DNA from: Syngnathus acus
Lineage: Eukaryota; Chordata; Actinopteri; Syngnathiformes; Syngnathidae
Reading direction: 5' to 3'
NCBI RefSeq assembly: GCF_901709675.1
Contig: NC_051092.1
Span: 12,150,491-12,214,490 of the forward strand
DNA length: 64,000 nucleotides
A model generated the notes under the pieces. The model had not been told where the DNA came from. It searched no databases and saw only the letters and a program-made list of their open reading frames with translations. The first letter of the stretch is position 1. The number at the start of each line of letters is the position of its first letter. Below are positions 49,869-64,000 of the stretch, one piece after another. Made by a program: the position numbers and the translations under genes.

Positions 49869-55949
<6,081 letters not shown>

Positions 55950-56949
55950 CCCAAGAAAACCCTACGACCGTTCTAGGAATGCAATGTCTTGCGATTAGAA
56001 GCACGCATTCATAGCCAGCGCTTGGAGTGCGTGATCACACAAACACCTTTCAGGCACACCTGACATGGCCTGAAGCTGTCCTGTCATCTGTTTCGCCGCC
56101 ATCACAGCAGGACCTCAATGAAGTTAAAGTGTCAATTTAAGTCCTTAAAAGAGGAATCTGAATCTGAGCAGTCTCTTAGTGTTCATCCTAGGGAAGACTT
56201 TTAAGTTATCAAGGAACGCATGTTTATTTCCCCTGTAAGGTCCCGGCGGCATGAGCAGCAGCTGAGGATGGGCGTCAACTCTCAGGCGGCAGGAGATCTG
56301 TCCTCCCTTGAGGTCCTCCCGCCCCGCAATATCGGTGCTGATTGGTTATTCCTGAGGTTATTCCTACACACAAGCTTCACGCTACTGTTCTCCTGGAGCC
56401 GGCGGAGCTTAAGTCTGTTTCTGACAGTCGCGGACGTCACTCTGCTTCAAAGAGGATTGGGAGCGTTAATGCAAAATGGGATGGAGCGAGGTGGGTGTGT
56501 TTGGGTGAGTGAGGCGGTTGGGCTGAGGGAGAGAACGGTCAAGAAGACACTTGAACCCTCCTGGGGATTAGCACGGTGTGAATGGGCGTGTTCTTGCCAA
56601 GCTCAAGGAGACGGATGTGTGAATGAGACTGAGGTCAAATCACACAATGTCGTTTGTAAGCAAAAAGTGAGCCAGTTGAAAGTTGTGGTAGTTTTGTTTA
56701 GTAGAGCATACGTTGGCACTTAAAAAAATTGCTTTAACATTTGGGGTTTTGTAAGACTTATCTGCTTACTTACCTAAAATACTATTTCTCATTGTCATAA
56801 CCTCACTGAGGGTCAACAATACAGCTGAATATTAAAGTGAAGCAAGAATATATATTTGTGCTACCTCGGGTGCCCTCGACACCATCATCTGCAGGTGACT
56901 GCTTGTGACAGTTACCCAGGGATTGAACCAGAAAAGCCTCTTACTCTAG

Positions 56950-57047
<98 letters not shown>
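56950..57047. repeat. (CT)n microsatellite
   Basis: Nearly pure CT dinucleotides for almost 100 bp with one CG interruption near the left end. It produces a spurious Leu-Ser frame. Confidence 0.97.
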
Positions 57048-57048
<1 letters not shown>

Positions 57049-58928
57049 CTCTCTCATAGAAACATTATTGATGTACAACACTTTGCAAAATTGTATTATT
57101 GTGCATATTATTATGGCACTGGAAAATGGTATAGGCTATGGTTTAAAAAATAATACATACTTGGGGTTGAATCACAAAGAGCAGACATACTTTTAAGAAA
57201 ACATAGTAAGGATGAAAAATAAAAAGCATGTCTGGGGAAAGGAAAAATGGGAGAAAGACAGAAAGGAAGGTAGGAGGGAGGGAAGAAGGTAGGAAAATAA
57301 ATATAGGTTTAAGCAATTAAAGAAAGTAAGGATGCAGATATTTAAAAAAAAAAAAAAAAAACTGTTGTGACCCAGAAGTAGGTGTCACTGAGGGGAAGGT
57401 GGGTGTAGGGACGAAGAATAAAAAACATTTTTTTTTTTTTTATGGTTTGTTGCACTTTTAACAAATTTATCGTGGTTGATATACTGTAGCATTTCGTCTA
57501 AGCTTTTTTTTCAGGCAGGCACTTGAGACAGCTTTCGGGTCCTTCGAGGTAAACAAAACAACTCATTACACTAATGTCAATTTGCCCGGTGTTAGGTACT
57601 ATATGTAATGGCAGGATGTCAGGTGAGCAAAACTACCTAAATGAATTGATAAAGTAACCATAGCGATATAAAGGATTGTGAGTTTTGCGTCGCTGTTAAA
57701 AAATAATATTGGCATGCTATTTAAAGGAACGATAGAATTTGTAATTTGTTTTTTCACTCGTAAATGAGCCATGTTGTAGCCTGCTCAAATGCTGGGTGAC
57801 AGTTCCTCAATATAACTATGTTTCTTTATTTTCTTGACGAGATAACAGATGAAAAAAAAAAGCATGCATGTCTCCTCCTGGAGGACTTGTGGGTGCAACT
57901 GTGACGACCAAATCCCCAGAGCCGACGGCACCGACTCTCCATAGGACTCTTGCTCAGCAGTACCATCCCATGTTGAACTCAGGTACAGCAATGACATGCA
58001 ATGATAACTTTATATTTAGTGTCTGTTATTTAAGACTTCAAGAAAGCATCTGTTCCGTGTAGTTCGTACTGTTTAATAGTTCATATAATTTTTGCATGTG
58101 CTGTGCAGTAAAAAAAAAAAAAACTCAATATAAGTGGCTAAAACTCAAAATATTGATCTTCAAATCTAAAAATAAAAGCAAGAATAATCCTATTTATTTA
58201 TTACATTTGTACGGGACACTAACATAGTGGTCCTGGTCTCTTGGGCCACTGTTAATGTAGAAGCCTGTACAACATGCACACAAAATACTATTTTTTGTTC
58301 TCAAAGTATCTGTGACTGGATAGTTAAGTAAGCAAACACATCCCCAGAAAGGTTAAGGTTAGAAGCTGGGACTAAAGACAGTGGATAATGATAGTATGAA
58401 TCAGTTTTGTTTGGGGCTGGAGATGAGCTAAAAAGACATATTAGATTAAAAAGCTTGCAATGGCAAACTATTGCCTAGAAGTTACGGAATAAGAAAAGAC
58501 ACTTATCTTCAGGACATTGTGTATCGAAGTTATTCAGTCTGTTTGCTTGGTGAGACATTCAAGTTATTCAAGGAAATGATAACAAACCAGTTTTGTCAAA
58601 ATACCCCAAGGATCAAGATATTGTGTTGGGGTTCACTGTATTTACAAGCTGATGCTAAAATGTGACACAAAGATTTCAAAAGGCTGATTTAAAATGTGCA
58701 ATTAGTTCTGAGTGATCTGATAATTGATGAATTATCTCCACTCTTGAGCATAAACAACGACTCATAAGTTCTTCGTGCTTGAAGCTACCATTATTGCTCA
58801 TGTTTAATTCAAGGGGACGTGCATATTTTAAAAGCAAGCTGTCACTTCTTCCTGATGTTGTCGCGTGTTTAGACAAACGGAAAAACAGCACTCATCACCG
58901 GAATGATTATGCTCGTTCATCAAGTTGT

Positions 58929-58930
58929 CA

Positions 58931-58961
<31 letters not shown>

Positions 58962-58964
58962 ACA
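58929..58964. repeat. Poly-C plus (CA)n tract
   Basis: A run of about 19 C is followed directly by (CA)n. Confidence 0.95.
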
Positions 58965-59209
58965 CTTCTTTCTCGTACCCCTCATGCATGTTTACGAGCG
59001 CTGAGACAGTTGTATGAAAAATTGCAGTGACTGTGGTCAACCTCCGTGATCGAGCCACATCACACTTTGATGCTCTTCAAAATGGGTGATGAACTCCTCT
59101 GGAGCAAACAATATTTTATGATATTTTTATTTTTATATGTTTATCACAACCACAAGACGAAATAGCCTTATCAGTTAGCAATACTCTCGCTCTCGAGCTT
59201 TCATCCTCT

Positions 59210-59858
59210 GTCTCTGTCTTTCTCTCTCTCTCTCTCTCTAGTCTCTTTCTCTCTCTCTCACCCTCACATTTGCTCTGCCTTCACCATCATTTATCCTCAG
59301 TGCATTGTGGATCTCTGTCACCGTCATTCTCCTGGTGTCTGGAGAGGTGAGTGTTCATTTTTCCCACCACAGAGGAGCTGGAAGGAGGAATAGTAGGCGG
59401 AGTTTCATATCAGAAAGCCACGTGCATGCCTGAATGTGCTTTGTGCTCTTAAGTGAAGGGAAGAAAAAAAACGGACACCAGACTGTAATAAGAGGAAGGG
59501 GAGAGTTTGGGGGAGGCTCCTGAGACATTGAGGTTTGACAGAGATAGGGGGGAGTGTAAAAAGTCAAAAGGAGGAGTTGGGGTGTGTGAGGGGGAGCAAA
59601 TCCTGCCCTGGAAGGACGAGGAGGAGGAGGAGGAGGAGGAGGAGGAGGAGGAATCGCATCCTAGAGAAGAGTCGCAGCCACAGACTCTCCAGAGACTGGC
59701 ATTGCTGTCTGCGGCACTCGCTGACTGACAGGAGGAAGAGGAGGAGGTGAGAGCTGGGTGTGAAGACCAGTCTCTTCAGTCGGACAGAGAGCGGCAATTG
59801 AGAGGAAGAACGTAAGCGCGTCCTGATTAAGGAAATTAACACCGAGAAGAATTGGACC
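59210..59858 (+). promoter_or_regulatory. Promoter-like and 5' UTR region of an unidentified gene
   Basis: It contains a CT-rich run (59212-59258), an E-box-like CCACGTG at about 59419, and a purine-rich, GC-moderate stretch with a (GAG)n tract (59619-59651). The sequence leads without an in-frame obstacle into an ATG with an excellent context at 59859. A 5' UTR of several hundred bases with GA repeats is common in developmental and neuronal genes. The call depends on the exon below. Confidence 0.35.
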
Positions 59859-59903
59859 ATGGCCGTTCAGCTCATGCCCGAATCGGCTGTGTGTTTGCTC
59901 ATG
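59859..59903 (+). CDS. Putative first coding exon of an unidentified + strand gene
   Basis: The ATG in gaccATGg (an optimal Kozak context) opens 15 codons, MAVQLMPESAVCLLM, closed in phase 0 by a strong donor catG|gtgagt at 59903/59904. Upstream is GC- and purine-rich 5' UTR-like DNA. No downstream exon was recognised within the remaining 4 kb, so the gene would continue beyond the window across a long intron. The peptide could begin a signal sequence or a cytosolic protein. I do not recognise it; in human the next genes after IMPDH1 include HILPDA and CALU, neither of which it resembles. Confidence 0.35.
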
Positions 59904-60829
59904 GTGAGTCCCCGGTGTACAGTATTGTCATCGCCTTTTGTATTCAGCTTTCTCTCATCAGTCTCAATGAAAGCAGGGTTAAAAAGATGTGTGGCCCTCC
60001 CCTTTACCATCATTCATCAGTAAGAGATTTTCAAGTAACTTCCCAGTGAGAAAGGTGCCGAGTTTTACCTCTGACTCGTAAAAAGTCAAGCTTTTGTCTC
60101 GCTGCTGCTCCACATGCTCGTGCAGTGCGGCGTGGCGGACTGGACTATGGTGTGTTAAACGTGGTGTCTGCATTGAGGGATTTGTTATCACTTATTGTGT
60201 GTGCGAAAAGTGCTTTTTTTTGGGGTCTCTTATGTCTCAAAGGTTTTTGCTAAGGATTCAGTGCCTCATTGACAAGAAGCAGACCAGCTTGACCTGCTTC
60301 TCTGCTGACCATAGAGAGAAATTACATAGCACTGCACAACATGTGTAAATGCATTCAAGTCCATCCTTTGGAAAAGCTGCGCTGCATGTTAAGTATGCTT
60401 GTCACGCTATTGTGTCCAGAATCATGTAATTGCCGGTCCACTTGGTAGAAGATGGCACGCTCCGCTCGTTCTCATTCTATAGCTGTGGAATTCGGCTCTG
60501 GGGAGTCATGCATCGCTGCACTACCTGCTACCTCCACCTGTGATGGCTGTCTGTTACTATGGCAATGGGCCAGGGGAGAGGTGGCGGGGTGGAGAGGCGA
60601 GGAATGATTGAAGCGGCGGCGGGAGGAAGGTGAAAGGCCAAATGTGAATGATGGGGCCAGAAGACAGACAAAATGGGTTGAAAGAGGGCTCATTTTCTTA
60701 GAATGTGGCCAGTTATTGTCTCCTTTTGGTTGCATCATCAATCATCCCCATCTTCATTTTTTTCCCATTTGAACCCCCATGAATACAAAGTACATTATTG
60801 AGTTTTTTTTTTTTACTATTATGCGTTTT
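59904..60829. other. No gene seen; possible first intron
   Basis: If the 59859 exon is real, this is its first intron. No second exon with matching phase was recognised. Confidence 0.4.
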
Positions 60830-60831
60830 TA

Positions 60832-60947
60832 TAGTAGTACCTTGACTTACAAGTTCAATTAGTGGCCCAGCTTGTATCGAAGTGTACCGTTATATCATAT
60901 GTATAGAAAAGTAGCACTGTATTGTAAAAATCTCTCTCTCAAACGCA

Positions 60948-60979
<32 letters not shown>

Positions 60980-61131
60980 CACTCTCGCTCTCTAAAACAA
61001 AATTGCCCTTTCAATAGAAAACTGACCATACTCAGGTACATTTTTTGGGTCGCAACATAATAGTGGACGAAGCAACAGCTCTTAACTTGAAAACTCATAA
61101 GTTGCAGAATCCGTAAGTCAAGGCACTGCTG
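60832..61131. mobile_element. Tc1/mariner-type MITE with TA target duplication
   Basis: A 300-bp element flanked by TA at both ends (60830-60831 and 61132-61133). The left end reads TAGTAGTACCTTGACTTAC, and the right end, reverse-complemented, reads CAGCAGTGCCTTGACTTAC, an inverted repeat with few mismatches. It has no coding capacity. Related sequences with CCTCGACTTACGA ends are common in fish. A (CACG)n/(CA)n microsatellite (60942-60982) lies inside. Confidence 0.75.
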
Positions 61132-61133
61132 TA

Positions 61134-64000
61134 TTTGAGTTTTACCTCATCATGATCACAATGACTTTCTTCATGAAAGCTTAATACTCGGTTATATTGC
61201 CTTACTGTGAGTTGTGGTGACTCACGTCCCAGGGTGCATTGGAAATTGGATTATCACATAAACGGTAGGGTCTCTGATGGGAGAGTGGGTCTTTTATGCA
61301 GGTTCACTCTCCAGTAAGTGACATCACAAATGTGAGTGTAAATCACTTGGACGTAATATTTATTATGGATGATGCAGGAAAAAGTATCAAGGAACCCATG
61401 CCCGGTATTGAACAGTAAGCAGCCATGATGAGACCATTTTCAGGGCTGGTACTTTGACAGACGCTTACTGTGGAATTAATCCACCTCAATCAGAAGTAGA
61501 TATACTAGATTGCTAAACAAATTGCCCCTCGCCCTTTTGTTGTCAGTGCGGCCACTTTTCACTCTCACCGCTCCATTGGTACGTCTTTGGTACACTCTCC
61601 ATTCACAGCCTTCAGCGCTTGGCGCCGAACAGCCTCGCATGCACATCAGTGGCTCTTAAATGCAGCTCTGGCACCAGCGGAGGTAAATAACACACACTAA
61701 TGAGCACCTGATAAGTCATTGTGAAGCTGGGTGATCTATTCACGTAACCTAATAACATTCAGAGCCCGAATCCACCTGAATTATTAATGAGGGTTTATTC
61801 AGTGTGTGTGTGCGTTGGTGCGTGAATATGTGCGCCCAAGCAAATATTGATTACACTCCCTGCATCTGCGTGTATTAATACTACAGGTGAATAATTGAGG
61901 ATCTCCTGTGGTTATGACTGGGAGCTCTTGTAAATAATTCACACTGACATGATAGATTGATGGACTGGTAGATCTAACCTTTGGCCTGTGTATTAAGTGG
62001 TAAACAAGAAATAATTATTTGAGTGAATATTTACCATTTGTTGTCTTTTGAAGGACACAGAATACACGAGGGAAGTGGCATGCATTCATTAAACTTGAAT
62101 AAATCGATCCAATGTATCCGCCATTTTAGTCATGCCCATGTTGCAATCAAACACTGCAAATTTATCCTGTCTGCCACAAAGGCCTGTGATTTTTTTTTGC
62201 TGTTGATGGAGAGGGTAGAACAAAAAAATCGATACCATGACTCCAGCCACCGTATCATCGGATCTAGGAATAGATTACAAACGAGATAGAAGGCGAGGCT
62301 GAATGATGCTATCCAGATGAGAGCGGACGTGTCCGCGGCTTTATCTGCTTCCAAAATGGAAACTTTGATTGGCTCTTCGTTTCCTCAGATCTTTGACAGT
62401 ATTGAGGTTGCACCCTGCTAATTGTGTGCATGTTTATGAGCTCATTACTTTAAATTAGATTCGGGCACTCCCAGGATGCGGGCTAAGGTCTCTAAGATGA
62501 TGTATCCCGGAGGGACACACTGAAATATAATATGAAATGCAGACCAAGTATAAATGAGACACATTCAGTTTTATTAAAGGATAAATTAAAACCTGTGCCT
62601 CTTAGTGACTGGCGGGTGTAAATAACTGCAGTTGGCAAAAATCTCGAAGGCTCCATCCAATCAATAGGTTTAGCTTTTGATTCATTCAGCTAATCCGGGA
62701 TTTCACATTTCAACACGTGTGCACTTCACGTGTGTATTGCCTCATGGAATTGTAATTAGCTCATAATTAGCTGTTCTCAAAGCAGAGTTTCTCGTACTGC
62801 CAGCTATTTGGAGTTATATGACAATGCAAGCACCGAACCGTCAAAAAAGCAAAATGTGATTTTTTTTTTTTTGTCTACAGATGTACAGTTATGAAACGCA
62901 CCATTATTAACGTACTACAACCATGCATGCAGAGAAATCAGAGCACTTTTTATCCATCGTCTGCGTGACATCATGGCACACTCGTGGCAAAGACGGCTTG
63001 TGTCATAACGATGACCTCATAACGGAAATATTATTTCATGTTCAGCTAAGGAAGAATCCAGCCAGAGTGAAGCCCTCACATTGCCCTTGATGTTCCCTTC
63101 CATAGCTCTTAATTACTGTCCCTCATTTAATTACCACGCCACTGAGTACGCAGACAAGATGGCTCCGTGTGATCATGCCTGAGGTTTCATTTGGCACTAA
63201 TCAAATCAGCGCTCTATGACATAATGCGGCATGTGCGGGTATATATAAACGCCTACTTGGAGTGTCGCATTGTGTCAACGCCAGCGATCACACCTCACGT
63301 TCAAATCTTCAAATTTTCTTTTCCTGCATGTAGGCTTATGGTTATGCTTCCTGATTCCTGGTGGGATGTGCACCTGAAGTGTACAGATGGAGGAGACTGC
63401 TTGGGGGAGGGGGAGGCAACATGACATCATGCTGGGATAATTGATTCTTGCCTGTAACAATGGCGGAAGGAGGATCCGATAAGGCAGATTACAGTGTGTG
63501 TTTGTACACACTCGACAGATTTCTATCTTTTGATCTGTTGTACATGATACAGGTGCAAGCGGAACCAATTTGTTTTCCGTCATATTCACCTCCCATCTCT
63601 TGTTCTTGCTCCGGCTTCTCCATTACAATAATGAACAATAGCAATCGTTTTGCAGTTCATCATTGGCGCAAGGCTGCTGTGTGAAAGTGGAACGGTCATG
63701 CTCGAGTGACGCTGCGAGCTGTTACTGCTGATATCAGCTAAGTAAAGCTGCAAAGTTGCTGCAGGGGGGGAGCTGCGTTTCCCCTTCATTCTGCTAAAAG
63801 AAACTGTGGGGTATTATTTATATCCATTTATATGTGATGGTTTTGCTCATGGGCGAGCGGCTGAGTGGATTGATTTGAGCTTGTATGAGAAAAAACAGCC
63901 GTGTGCTTCTGGATGAAAGGGTGGCAGCGGTTAAAATCAAGTTGCTGAATGTGCAGCTTTGAAAAGCAAACTTGAGGAAATGTGAAGTGTTTTTGGTTAC
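61134..64000. other. Gene-free stretch at right edge, possible conserved enhancers
   Basis: No supported exon. Several stretches are rich in TAATTA-type homeodomain sites set in unique, non-repetitive DNA (61730-61800 with TTATTAATGAGG, 62740-62790 with two AATTAGCT, 63090-63180 with CTTAATTA and TTTAATTACC). Such sequence is typical of developmental enhancers, but conservation cannot be tested here. Confidence 0.4.

Larger units (their letters stand above)
55950..59199. other. Region upstream of impdh1, no further gene seen
   Basis: The first 600 bp are probably impdh1 promoter and 5' UTR. Beyond that there is no supported exon. It contains the (CT)n tract (56950-57047), poly-A or poly-T runs near 57341-57361 and 57430-57442, a purine-rich GGAAGG/GAAAGG tract at 57237-57300, and a poly-C plus (CA)n tract at 58929-58964. 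A plus-strand 167-codon frame at 56220-56723 has no homology signal. Confidence 0.5.

Noticed and set aside
56220-56723. 167-codon plus-strand frame upstream of impdh1
   Set aside because: No recognisable domain; probably chance frame in the GC-richer upstream region of impdh1.

Overview
This window is nuclear DNA from a ray-finned (teleost) fish. Genes have many short GT-AG introns, there are long (TG)n, (CT)n and (GGAT)n microsatellites and relics of hAT and Tc1/mariner-type transposons, and the gene order miR-129 - leptin - RBM28 - PRRT4 - IMPDH1 matches the vertebrate block known from human 7q32. No prokaryotic gene, CRISPR array, operon or viral gene was seen.

Layout. 1-20.7 kb: no recognisable protein-coding gene; it holds transposon fragments, including an intact-ended non-autonomous hAT element with an 8-bp target duplication (11.05-11.72 kb) and next to it a broken BED-zinc-finger hAT relic (11.8-12.8 kb). 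20.7-21.6 kb: a GC-rich, promoter-like stretch with a perfect CRE and a strong splice donor, likely the start of the transcript carrying mir-129. 22.2 kb: a 140-bp (TG)n tract. 23.69-23.76 kb: mir-129 hairpin with both mature arms. 25.2-26.05 kb: a degenerate tandem repeat. 29.8-31.0 kb: leptin (+), two coding exons. 32.0-38.65 kb: rbm28 (-), 20 coding exons giving 766 codons. 39.2 kb: tRNA-Leu(AAG). 40.0-41.1 kb: a TMEM53/DUF829-family alpha/beta-hydrolase-like gene (-), three exons. 41.8-42.2 kb: a possible terminal exon of an unknown gene. 44.07-44.79 kb: a telomere-like array that switches orientation twice. 45.1-48.8 kb: prrt4 (+), two coding exons. 49.87-55.95 kb: impdh1 (-), 15 coding exons including a retina-type N-terminal exon. 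59.2-59.9 kb: promoter-like sequence and a short first coding exon of an unidentified + strand gene. 60-64 kb: a Tc1/mariner-type MITE and gene-free DNA that may hold conserved enhancers.

The genes do not form one pathway; they are neighbours by conserved synteny. Leptin is a secreted hormone, RBM28 a nucleolar ribosome-biogenesis factor, IMPDH1 the rate-limiting enzyme of GTP synthesis (strongly used in photoreceptors), PRRT4 a poorly known multi-pass membrane protein, and miR-129 a neuron-enriched microRNA. All exon models were joined by hand from splice sites and reading phase; the full-length models of lep, rbm28, the TMEM53-like gene, prrt4 and impdh1 stay in frame from start to stop. 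I did not find a clearly undescribed biological system. The most unusual signals are the in-frame repeat-filled intron of the TMEM53-like gene, the orientation-switching telomere-like array, the possible unknown exon at 41.8 kb, and the hAT element with an internal perfect inverted repeat.
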